A stretch of DNA of 19,360 bases from NCBI GenBank assembly GCA_964581175.1, contig CAZONI010000069.1, positions 1 to 19,360 of the forward strand, in the 5' to 3' direction. Both the position numbers and the translations under genes were made by a program. Within the stretch, counting starts at the first letter, position 1. Each line of letters opens with the position of its first letter. A model generated the notes under the pieces. It worked only from the letters and a program-made list of their open reading frames with translations, ran no database searches and had not been told where the DNA came from. The DNA comes from B46-G9 sp964581175 (GTDB taxonomy: Bacteria > Desulfobacterota > DSM-4660 > Desulfatiglandales > Desulfatiglandaceae). Below are positions 1-8,000 of the stretch, piece by piece.

Positions 1-2
1 GA

Positions 3-515
3 TTTATCGTCGGGTTCGACAATGATACGCCCTCTATCTTTCAGAGGCAGATAGATTTTATCCAGAAGAGCGGCATCGTAACGGCCATGGTCGGGCTTCT
101 GCAGGCGCCTGTCGGCACGAAGTTATATGAACGTCTGAAAAATGATGGACGCCTCCTCGGTTCCATGTCCGGAAATACCGATGGAACCACCAACATCATC
201 CCCCGGATGGATCTCGATGTCCTGCGGGAAGGGTATCATGCCATCCTGCATCATATCTACTCACCCAAGCATTACTACGAGCGCGTCAAGCTGTTTCTGC
301 GGGACTACAAGCAACCCAAGACCAGGGTCCCGCTTGATCCCCAGCGGATCCTGGCTGTTTTTCGTTCCAGCATCCGGTTGGGAGTGCTGGGACGTGAGCG
401 GCTGCAGTACTGGAAAATCCTGTCCTGGACATTGCTTCGGCGGCCCAGACTGCTTCCGCTGGCAATAACTCTGGCCATTTACGGGTATCATTTCCGCAGG
501 ATCTGCAGAATATAG
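3..515 (+). CDS. C-terminal part of a radical SAM protein (B12-binding/DUF4070 type), 5' end outside the window
   Basis: The reading frame is already open at base 3 and runs 170 codons to a TAG at 513-515, so the N-terminal cobalamin-binding and CxxxCxxC regions lie outside the window. The visible part starts with FIVGFDND, then a stretch ending SGIVTAMVGLLQAPVGT and LYERLKNDGRLL. These are the late strands of a radical SAM barrel as found in the large B12-binding radical SAM family whose C-terminal domain is DUF4070. The tail (YSPKHYYERVKLFLRDY, then a basic and hydrophobic segment) fits DUF4070. Such enzymes are often described as methyltransferases or hopanoid/lipid modifiers, but the substrate cannot be read from this fragment. 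An internal ATG at 87 is not the true start because coding similarity continues upstream. The gene converges on the next one with a 4-bp gap and no terminator hairpin. Confidence 0.75.
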   Translation, partial: FIVGFDNDTPSIFQRQIDFIQKSGIVTAMVGLLQAPVGTKLYERLKNDGRLLGSMSGNTDGTTNIIPRMDLDVLREGYHAILHHIYSPKHYYERVKLFLRDYKQPKTRVPLDPQRILAVFRSSIRLGVLGRERLQYWKILSWTLLRRPRLLPLAITLAIYGYHFRRICRI

Positions 516-519
516 GTCT

Positions 520-1050
520 TCAGGGCAACACTCCTTCGTGAATCCAATTCATCAAGGCGGGAAGTTCTTCCGTCTGCCACGTCGGGGACACACGCGCCTC
601 CAGATACCGGGAGAACAGGGCGTCCATAAAGGCGACAGCTTTTTCCAGCAGGAACATCCTTTGGTAAAACAGGGCGTCCGGGTCTTCTCCCTTTTCCTGC
701 AAGATTTTCGGCATTTTGAGGGAATGGAAATTCATCCACATGGAATCCAGATCGAAGGACCATTCATCCCTGCCTTCCTTGAGGTGCAGCCGAGCACTGG
801 TCACCTTCTTTGCTTCCCGCAGGGCAAAACGGGCCTCCCGTATTCTCGCGTTTTCACCCGTACAGGTTATGGTCTGGGCAGACCGTTCACTGTCTGACTG
901 GAGCGTGATTTTTCCCTCGAACCAGAGTTCCACTTCTCCTTCATCTCCCAGGTCAAACAGGCCGTCCAGGGTCTCGCTCTTGCACCACAGCCAGACCAGG
1001 AAGTCTTTCCCCAGGAAAGTATGTTCCCGCACCTCGTCCAGAACACTCAT
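520..1050 (-). CDS. RdgC C-terminal-half-like protein (separately encoded)
   Basis: This 176-residue protein would usually be called hypothetical. Its start ATG overlaps the stop of the upstream rdgC-like gene (ATGA at 1047-1050), so the two are very probably translationally coupled. From memory of Escherichia coli RdgC, the second half of that protein runs: a Trp-containing strand, a (F)xLxDExEL strand, a KVVTKLAL strand, a DDGSLKRLKF strand and a final helix. The same order is visible here: FLVWLW near residue 17, FDLGDEGEVEL near 32-42, KKVTSARLHL near 80-90, SMWMNFHSLKM near 103-113 and a long C-terminal helix. I infer that it supplies the C-terminal half of an RdgC-type DNA-binding protein. 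The match is by eye, not by profile. Alternatively it is an unrelated partner protein restricted to this lineage. No signal peptide or membrane segment is seen. Confidence 0.55.
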   Translation of the reverse strand: MSVLDEVREHTFLGKDFLVWLWCKSETLDGLFDLGDEGEVELWFEGKITLQSDSERSAQTITCTGENARIREARFALREAKKVTSARLHLKEGRDEWSFDLDSMWMNFHSLKMPKILQEKGEDPDALFYQRMFLLEKAVAFMDALFSRYLEARVSPTWQTEELPALMNWIHEGVLP

Positions 1051-1676
1051 CTCAACGCTTCCTCCTCAAGAAACAAAGGCTGTACATCGTCCACCAGATC
1101 CTGATCTTTTCCCGAAAGTTCGAACGCCCTTCGGGCCAGGGCATAGGGGTACACCGGGACCAGAAACAGCTCGAAGGTCTTCCTGAAGAACTCGGCAAAT
1201 TCATCACAGAGCTTGTTGCTCGTCGCCCCGAATAGGACGGCATTGGTCTGGAGACTCCACACCATGTCATAGACCCCTGATTGGGGGATGGCCCGCTTCA
1301 GGAGTCGGGATCGAACGGCCTCTCGAATCTCTTCTCTTCTCAACTTTGCAAGATATTCGATCCCCTCCCGCTCCTTGACTTCATTTTCTTCCTTCCTGCA
1401 GTATTGTGTCAGGGCCTCTTTCGGAATTTTTTTCGTGTCCACCCGCCAGGACAGGGCCAGGTAGGGATCCTTGAAGTATTCCATTGCTTTGAATGCGGGG
1501 TCAAACATGTCCAGGATGCGGACCCAGCCTACCGATCGTTCCTCACCGGGTAGGTCATCCAGATTGCGAAAACCATAGCGAAGAATCCTTTTTGGGAATT
1601 CCTCGATGTAATCACCGGGCAGGGTGCCATCCACCCGATAACGTGAAAAAGTCGCTACTCCTTGTATGAAACCCAT
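1047..1676 (-). CDS. rdgC: RdgC-family recombination-associated protein, short form (N-terminal half)
   Basis: The 209-residue product has features of RdgC, a DNA-binding protein that forms rings on duplex DNA and restrains RecA loading. The segment from about residue 80 (DTKKIPKEAL, a charged coiled helix, REEIREAVRSRLLKRAIPQS, then a strand ending in NAVLFGATSNKLCDEF) follows the order of the RdgC middle region: the SPVIKQAL helix, the DEVLHSLLPRAFS segment and the IMVDCAS strand. The N-terminal strand MGFIQGVATFSRYRV matches the start of short RdgC proteins annotated in Geobacter-type genomes. E. coli RdgC is about 303 residues, so this one lacks the usual C-terminal part, which seems to be supplied by the overlapping next gene. 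The start at 1676 is preceded by GAGGAGG four bases upstream. It lies 96 bp downstream of rarA on the same strand; no U-tract terminator separates them, so they are probably co-transcribed. Confidence 0.75.
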   Translation of the reverse strand: MGFIQGVATFSRYRVDGTLPGDYIEEFPKRILRYGFRNLDDLPGEERSVGWVRILDMFDPAFKAMEYFKDPYLALSWRVDTKKIPKEALTQYCRKEENEVKEREGIEYLAKLRREEIREAVRSRLLKRAIPQSGVYDMVWSLQTNAVLFGATSNKLCDEFAEFFRKTFELFLVPVYPYALARRAFELSGKDQDLVDDVQPLFLEEEALR

Positions 1677-1772
1677 TTCTCCTCCTCAACCGGAAACGCC
1701 GGGCTCTCTCCATGTGGTTCGTCGGCATTCCTTTTCCCGCAGCCTGCAGCCGCAAGGGAAGCAGGGTATGCC

Positions 1773-3074
1773 TTATTTCTTCGTATGACGGGTAGTCCTT
1801 CTCCGGATTTCCTGCTCAAAGCCTCGTTCTGTAGGCTGGTAAAAAACACGATTCTTCAGATTTTCCGGAAGGTACTCCTGTTCTATCCATGCGCCGGGAT
1901 AATTGTGGGGATATCGATATCCACGTCCGTAGCCCAATTTCTTCATCAGGTCCGTGGGTGCATTGCGAATGTGCAGCGGTACCGGACGGGGACCTGTTCG
2001 CTCAATCTCGGCCTTCACCGCCTTTTCCGCCAGGTAGAGGGCATTGCTCTTGGGGGCCGTAGCCAGGTAGACGGCCGCCTCCGAAAGGGCGAGTTCGGCT
2101 TCGGGCGGTCCGACCTTTCGCCAGGCGTCAAATGAAGCCAGGGCCACCAGGAGTGCCTGGGGATCGGCGAGCCCCACGTCTTCCGAGGCGAACCTGATCA
2201 TCCTCCTGGCCACAAAAAGGGGATCTTCCCCCGCTGACAGCATTCGGTAGAGCCAGTAGATCGCCGCCTGCGGATCACCTCCTCTCAGGCTCTTGTGAAA
2301 GGCTGAAATCAGGTTGTAATGTTCCTCCCCGTCTTTATCGTAGGGCAGTGCCTTCCTGTCCAGTGCCTTTTCGATCACCTCCAGATCCATGATTCGTTCT
2401 CCCGGACCTGTTTGCAGCCGGTAAAACGATGCCGTCTCCAGGTTGTTGAGTGCAACCCGCGCATCTCCATGGGAGATTTCCACGAGATGCTCCAGCGCCT
2501 CTTCGGTCAGCTGAAAATCCAATTTTCCAATGCCTTTCTCACTGTCACCGAGGGCCCTGTTCAGGATAATTCTCAGATCCTCATTTTGGAGGGGCTTCAG
2601 GATCATCACCCGGGCCCTCGACAGGAGAGGCGGGATGATTTCAAAGGAAGGATTCTGGGTCGTTGCACCCACCAGGAGAATCAGGCCGCTTTCCACGTGA
2701 GGCAGAAAGGCGTCCTGTTGTCCCTTGTGAAACCGGTGGATTTCATCCACGAAAAGAATGGTCGGCTGACCGGTCTGTTGCCTGTGGACTTCCGCTTCCT
2801 TTATGACCCCCCGCAAATCCTTGAGGCCGGAAGTCACTGCGGAAAACGCCCGAAAGGGATACTGCGTGTAGGTCGCGATCATCCTGGCCAGGGTGGTCTT
2901 ACCGGATCCGGGTGGACCCCAGAAGATCACCGGGAACAACCGCCCGGACGCGAGGGCTGTGCGAAAAGGAGCCTCCGGGCCGAGGAGTTGAGGCTGCCCT
3001 ACCATATCCTCGACCTTTTCCGGCCGCATCCTCTCAGCCAGGGGCGCGATTCCATCCAGTCTTTCATCTCTCAT
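1773..3074 (-). CDS. rarA: Replication-associated recombination protein A (AAA+ ATPase RarA/MgsA)
   Basis: This 433-residue cytoplasmic AAA+ ATPase is related to clamp-loader subunits and acts at stalled replication forks. Near the start is PLAERMRPEKVEDMVGQ, the usual RarA opening. The Walker A motif GPPGSGKT is at 53-60, Walker B FVDEIHRF at 108-115, sensor 1 GATTQNPSF at 136-144 and the arginine finger in LLSRARV near 153. The C-terminal half has the family's helical lid and tetramerisation region, including an AIYWLYRML helix. E. coli RarA is 447 residues, so this is full length. The frame stays open upstream to 3161, but ATG 3074 is chosen because GAGG lies nine bases upstream and the homologous part begins there. 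That start overlaps the end of the kinase gene by 11 bp, implying coupled translation. The rdgC-like pair follows. Confidence 0.95.
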   Translation of the reverse strand: MRDERLDGIAPLAERMRPEKVEDMVGQPQLLGPEAPFRTALASGRLFPVIFWGPPGSGKTTLARMIATYTQYPFRAFSAVTSGLKDLRGVIKEAEVHRQQTGQPTILFVDEIHRFHKGQQDAFLPHVESGLILLVGATTQNPSFEIIPPLLSRARVMILKPLQNEDLRIILNRALGDSEKGIGKLDFQLTEEALEHLVEISHGDARVALNNLETASFYRLQTGPGERIMDLEVIEKALDRKALPYDKDGEEHYNLISAFHKSLRGGDPQAAIYWLYRMLSAGEDPLFVARRMIRFASEDVGLADPQALLVALASFDAWRKVGPPEAELALSEAAVYLATAPKSNALYLAEKAVKAEIERTGPRPVPLHIRNAPTDLMKKLGYGRGYRYPHNYPGAWIEQEYLPENLKNRVFYQPTERGFEQEIRRRTTRHTKK

Positions 3075-4743
3075 GAGCTGGACCTCTTTGACGCAGGGCC
3101 TCGAGGAACACCGAGTGCACACTGTCCATGTGAAGGGGTTTTGCAAGTACCAGATGAGCACCCATACCTTTGACGGCTTTCACCCGTCCGGGGCGAAGAG
3201 GGTTTTCGATCAGGACGGCCGGCATTTTCGGGTAAGCCTTCCTTGCCTTCCTGAGAAGTCCGGTCAGGTTGTCCCGGTCCACGTCCTCCGTATCAATGAC
3301 CAGCAGACCATATTTCTTTTTCGGGACCAATCTGAAGGCTTCCCCGCATGTTGCGGTGGAGTCCACCTGGCATCCCCTGCCTGAAAGCCAGAGATGCAGC
3401 AGATCCCTCAGGATATCCTGGGACGAAACCACCAGGGCGTGGATATCCTTCATTTTTATTCGAGCAGCGGGCGCCTCCCCGCGGGAAGACCGTGAAGGAA
3501 TCGGTAAACGAACGGTGCACGTGGTCCCTCCTCCTTCGCTGCTCTTCAGATCCAGATCTCCCCCGTTCTTCCTGATAATTGCCTGGGCCAGGCTCAATCC
3601 AAGTCCCCTCCAACGCTTCCCTTTTGTCGTAAAAAAAGGATCATAGATCCTGTCTTCTATTTCCGGAGGGATGCCTCTGCCGTTGTCCTGTATATAGAGA
3701 TAAGCGGCCCCTTCACTTTCCTCGGTCGTCAGGTAGATATTCCCTTCTTCGTCGAGGGCCTCCGCTGCATTTTGCACCAGTGCAGCAAGCGCATACCTGA
3801 TCTCTTCAGGTCTCCCTTCCAGGGTCGGCAAGGCACGCAGATAGCTCTTCATCCTGATACCATTCTCCCTGCCGGCAGGTCCGCTGCCCCACCGAGTCTT
3901 GGCTGAAGCCACTACGTCCTGCACCACCTTTCGAAGATCATAAGGAAGTACTGTCTGCCCTTCGGCGTCGGCTCCTCCCAGCCATGCGAGTTCCCGGAGA
4001 AGCGTACGACCCTTCTCCCCTATTTTCCGGTGCCCTTCCGGATTCGCCGTTCGCCGGTCCCTGACCGGCACGTCCTTCACGGGACGGCTCGGAGACTCTC
4101 GTTCAATGGAATGCAGCCACTTCTCCATTTCATGATACAGTGCACCGGACATGCGGACGACGGATTCCTGTTTCTCGCTTGCAGTGATCCGTTTCTCCGC
4201 TTCCTTTCTTTCATTAAGATCGAGCAGGTTGAACAGGAAGGCCCGCCGCCTCCCCAGGAGGATCTTCTTCACGTGCACCTCGCACCACAGTACATTTCCG
4301 CTCCGGGTTATGAGGCGGGTCTCATAACGATTCGGGACGGGTCTTCCTGAGATCCTTTTTCTGTGGAGTTCCCGGAGTTTTGCGCCCACTTCCGGTTGAA
4401 AAAATTCCGCAAAATCACGGCCCGCTGTTTCCTCCTCCTCACAACCCATGGCGCGTCTTGCCGTTTGATTCATAAACCTGATTTTCCCGTCCTGGACAAG
4501 CAGCACTCCGCCCGGCAGGGCTTCCAGAAGGCGCCTTGCCTCGTTCAGGTTCCTCACAGCATTCCTGTTCTCTCTCTTGAGCTCGGCAATTTTTTCCCGA
4601 AGGGTTCGTTTTTCAGCCCGCAACCTGTCAATTCTGCGTTGAAATCCTTCTATTCTCTTTTCAAACACTTGCGAGACCTTTCCGCCATCTCTTTCAGGGG
4701 ATACCCGAATCATCTTGATGATCCGAGGTGAATAGGATATCAT
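3064..4743 (-). CDS. PAS-domain sensor histidine kinase with C-terminal degenerate receiver domain
   Basis: This 559-residue protein is predicted soluble, with no membrane segment. It has a basic coiled coil at about 26-72 and a PAS domain at about 72-180 (LPGGVLLVQDGKIRFMNQTA, WCEVHVKK, then the PAC end LDLNERKEAEKR). A weak dimerisation region follows, with His204 in YHEMEKWLHSI. The GHKL ATPase domain at about 265-415 has N box LVQNAAEAL (Asn325), G1 DNGRGIP at 353-359, F box YDPFFTTK and G2 GLGL at 380-383. A receiver-like domain at 434-555 keeps Asp484 and Lys535 but has Ser-Ser-Gln (440-442) where receivers have the acidic pair. The His box lacks the usual Asn/Thr four residues after His. 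The input signal is unknown. Start 4743 is the longest ATG, and the ATG at 4713 is also possible; neither has a strong ribosome site. The end overlaps rarA by 11 bp. Confidence 0.85.
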   Translation of the reverse strand: MISYSPRIIKMIRVSPERDGGKVSQVFEKRIEGFQRRIDRLRAEKRTLREKIAELKRENRNAVRNLNEARRLLEALPGGVLLVQDGKIRFMNQTARRAMGCEEEETAGRDFAEFFQPEVGAKLRELHRKRISGRPVPNRYETRLITRSGNVLWCEVHVKKILLGRRRAFLFNLLDLNERKEAEKRITASEKQESVVRMSGALYHEMEKWLHSIERESPSRPVKDVPVRDRRTANPEGHRKIGEKGRTLLRELAWLGGADAEGQTVLPYDLRKVVQDVVASAKTRWGSGPAGRENGIRMKSYLRALPTLEGRPEEIRYALAALVQNAAEALDEEGNIYLTTEESEGAAYLYIQDNGRGIPPEIEDRIYDPFFTTKGKRWRGLGLSLAQAIIRKNGGDLDLKSSEGGGTTCTVRLPIPSRSSRGEAPAARIKMKDIHALVVSSQDILRDLLHLWLSGRGCQVDSTATCGEAFRLVPKKKYGLLVIDTEDVDRDNLTGLLRKARKAYPKMPAVLIENPLRPGRVKAVKGMGAHLVLAKPLHMDSVHSVFLEALRQRGPAHER

Positions 4744-4776
4744 ATTTTGCGTTCGCCTTACAATAGGGAACCCTTC

Positions 4777-4857
4777 CTCTTATCACCAGCAAGGTATCAT
4801 CTTCCCGCCGGAAACGGGATCTTCGACTTGCATCTGATACCTTGCTGGTGATCAGAG
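4777..4857. repeat. Inverted repeat, 23-bp arms, between divergent kinase and dnaE genes
   Basis: Arm 4782-4799 is ATCACCAGCAAGGTATCA and arm 4835-4852 is its exact reverse complement. Allowing one mismatch, the arms extend to 4777-4799 and 4835-4857 (22 of 23 positions match). The 35-base spacer holds a smaller stem, TCCCG (4803-4807) with CGGGA (4815-4819). It lies in the 268-bp divergent gap, 33 bp from the kinase start and 154 bp from the dnaE start. The location makes a transcription terminator unlikely. A paired regulator site or a miniature mobile element are the main possibilities. No second copy was noticed in the window. Confidence 0.8.
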
Positions 4858-4998
4858 ATTTCGCTGAATCCGCCGGCGAATTTCATCTGCGTTTACGAAG
4901 GCGAGTTGTTGGGGAAGAATCCTGATCGCTGTCAGGGCCTCTCAGTGCCCATAGCATCGTTGCGGCCGGCATCAGATGTTCCCGCAGCCGTCGAGCGC

Positions 4999-5014
4999 AA
5001 AGGAGTTCACATTG
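4999..5014 (+). promoter_or_regulatory. Ribosome binding site and TTG start that fix the dnaE N-terminus
   Basis: AAAGGAG at 4999-5005 is followed by a six-base spacer and TTG at 5012-5014. The alternative in-frame ATG at 4976 has no comparable site and would add 12 residues before the conserved FVHLHVHS opening. The TTG is therefore the likely start. Confidence 0.85.
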
Positions 5015-8000
5015 ACCCAAAGCAGTCCGTTTGTCCATCTTCATGTCCACTCCGAATTCAGCCTGCTGGACGGGGCGATCCGGCCCAGGCAGATGCTGAA
5101 AAAGGCGCGGAAGCTGGATATGGGCGCCGTAGCCGTGACTGACCACGGAAACATGTTTGGCGCGGTCCAGTTTTTTGATGAAGCTCGAAAGGCCGGGATA
5201 AAACCCATCATCGGATCAGAATTGTACGTTGCCCCCGGAGATCGCCGGAACAGGGCGCCCTCTGCCGACGGTCTGCCCAACGCCTTCCACCTGGTCCTCC
5301 TCGCCATGAACGAGAAGGGATACAGGAACCTGAGTCGCCTGGTCACCCTGGGACACCTGGAGGGCTTCTACTATCATCCTCGGGTGGATATGGATCTTCT
5401 GCAGGAATATAATGAGGGACTCATCGCGCTCTCCGCCTGTATCAAGGGCATGGTCCCGTTTTTTCTCAATGCGGACCGCACGGAGCTGGCTCGAAAAAAG
5501 GCCGAAGAGCTGGCCGCCATCTTCGACCACAATAGATTCTACCTGGAGGTCCAGGCCAACAATCTTCCGGAACAAGGCAGGGTCAACAGCATGCTCAGGG
5601 AGCTTTCCCGGGAACTCTCACTCCCCCTGGTGGCTACCAATGATTGCCATTATTTGAACCGGGAGGACGCCGAGGCTCATGATGTCCTCCTCTGCATCCA
5701 GACGGGCAAAACCATTGATGATCCAAAGCGGCTCAAGTTTTCCACGGATGAATTCTATTTTAAATCCCGGGAGGAGATGCTGGCAAACCTCCAGGACTTC
5801 GAGGATGCCCTCGATAACACGGTCCAGGTAGCTGACCGGTGCACCTATGAAATGGAATTCGGCCGCTACAAGTACCCGGTTTTCCATGCTGACGGGAATC
5901 GAAGTCTTGACGACATCCTCGTGGAAAACGCCCGCAAGGGACTGGCGGAACGGCTGCGCCTGAAAGGGGAGGAAGAAGGTCCGCTCCCGGAAGCAATGGT
6001 AAGTGAGTACGGAGACAGGCTGCAATTTGAACTGGACATTATCCGGAAGATGGGATTTTCAGGGTATTTTCTCATCGTGGCGGATTTCATAGACTACGCA
6101 CGGCGTCACCAGATTCCGGTTGGTCCCGGCCGTGGGTCGGCCGCCGGATCCCTTGCAGCCTATGCACTTACCATCACCAACATCGATCCGATCAAGTACG
6201 GTCTCCTCTTTGAAAGATTTCTCAACCCCCAGCGCATCAGCATGCCTGATATCGATATCGATTTCTGCATCAACGGCAGGGATGAAGTAATCCATTATGT
6301 AGCGGAGAAATACGGCAGAGAAAATGTCTCGCAGATCATCACCTTCGGTACCATGAAAGCGCGGGCAGTGATTCGAGATGTGGGAAGGAGCCTGAATATC
6401 CCTTTGGGTGAAGTGGACCGCATTGCCAAGCTGGTCCCTGAGGGCCCGAAGGTTTCTCTGGAAAAGGCCATTCTGGATGAACCGGAGCTGAAACGTCTGG
6501 AAGAAGGCCACGGGCCTGGGAAAAGACTGCTTACCGTATCGCGTGTTCTGGAAGGACTCTCCAGGCACGCATCCACACATGCCTCCGGCGTTGTCATTGC
6601 AGACCGGCCGCTGGTCGAGTATCTCCCCCTCTTCAAGGGTTCCAAAGATGAAATCATGACCCAGTATACTATGGATCGAATCGAACAGCTGGGCCTCATC
6701 AAGTTTGATTTCCTGGGGCTGAAGACGCTCACCGTGATCAAGCACACCCTTGACCTCATAGAAAATACCAGCGGCACAAGAATTGACATAGACAAGATAC
6801 CCCTCGATGATCCGGCAACCTACCAGCTGTGCAGTGATGGGAAGACCACGGGGGTATTTCAGCTTGAAAGCGGCGGATTGAAGGAACTTATGCGGAGACT
6901 GCGGCCTGAGGTGTTCGAGGACATGATCGCCCTTGTCGCTCTTTACCGGCCGGGGCCGCTTGGCAGCAACATGGTGGATGATTTTGTCAGCGGAAAACAC
7001 GGGAAGACCAGGATCCGGTATCCTCTTCCCCAGCTGGAACCTCTCCTCAAAGAGACCTACGGGGTCATTCTCTACCAGGAACAGGTCATGCGGATTGCAC
7101 AACTGCTGGCCGATTATTCCCTGGCCGAGGCCGATGAGCTTCGAAAGGCCATCGGCAAGAAGAAACCGGAGGTAATGGCCAGGCATAAGCAGCGATTTGT
7201 TGAGGGTGCCCGCAAAAACGCCGTGAAACCCCAAAAAGCGGAAAATCTCTTTCAGCTGATAGAAAAATTCGGGGGGTACGGGTTCAACAAGTCCCATTCA
7301 GCGGCCTACGCGTTGATTGCCTACCAGACCGCCTACCTGAAGGCGCATTTTCCCGTCGAATTCATGGCGGCATTGCTCACGCAGGACATGGGAAACCAGG
7401 ACAAGACCATCAAGAATATCGCTGAATGCAGGAACATGGGCATCGAGATTCTTCCCCCGGACATCAACGAAAGCCAGGCGGATTTTTCCGTCGTGGATGG
7501 AAAAATCCGCTTCGGCCTGGCAGCCGTAAAAAATGTGGGGCTGAAGGCCGTCGAATTCGTTATAGAAGAGAGAAGAGAGGACGGCCCCTACCATGATCTG
7601 CTGAGTTTCTGCCGGCGCGTCGGAACCGGAAAGGTCAACCGGAGGGTATTGGAAGGTCTGATCCTGTGCGGGGCCTTTGACTATACCGGTGTCCATCGCG
7701 CCAGGCTTTTCGCCGGTCTTGATGATGTTCTCCGTTTCTGCGGGGCCAATCATGATCCCAATCAACTGAACATATTCGGCTCGCTGGTCCCCCAGGCCGG
7801 TACCGGGCTCGGTTTCATCGATCTTCCCGATGTAGAGGAGTGGCAGGAAAAGGAGCGCTTGAAAAAGGAAAAAGAGGCGCTCGGCTTTTACATAAGCGGG
7901 CACCCCCTTGCCGGATTTGAACGTGAAATCGCTCTGGTCTCGAGCTGCTCCATTCAGGACCTCCCCGTACAGAGAGACAAAAGCCGGGTCAAAATTGCCG

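Noticed and set aside
1655..1849. 64-codon minus-strand frame between rarA and rdgC
   Set aside because: It overlaps the 3' end of rarA and the start of rdgC out of frame, without a ribosome site or recognisable motifs.
3075..3161. 29-residue N-terminal extension of RarA
   Set aside because: The extension lies within the kinase coding region, is unlike RarA N-termini, and the ATG at 3074 has a good ribosome site.
2319..3173. 284-codon open frame on the plus strand
   Set aside because: It is antisense to rarA; no family resemblance.
4782..4852. Inverted repeat as an intrinsic terminator
   Set aside because: It lies between the starts of two divergent genes, the loop is long, and no T-run follows either arm.
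6059..7297. 412-codon open frame on the minus strand
   Set aside because: It lies wholly inside dnaE, antisense to the conserved polymerase domain; it resembles no family and has no ribosome site.
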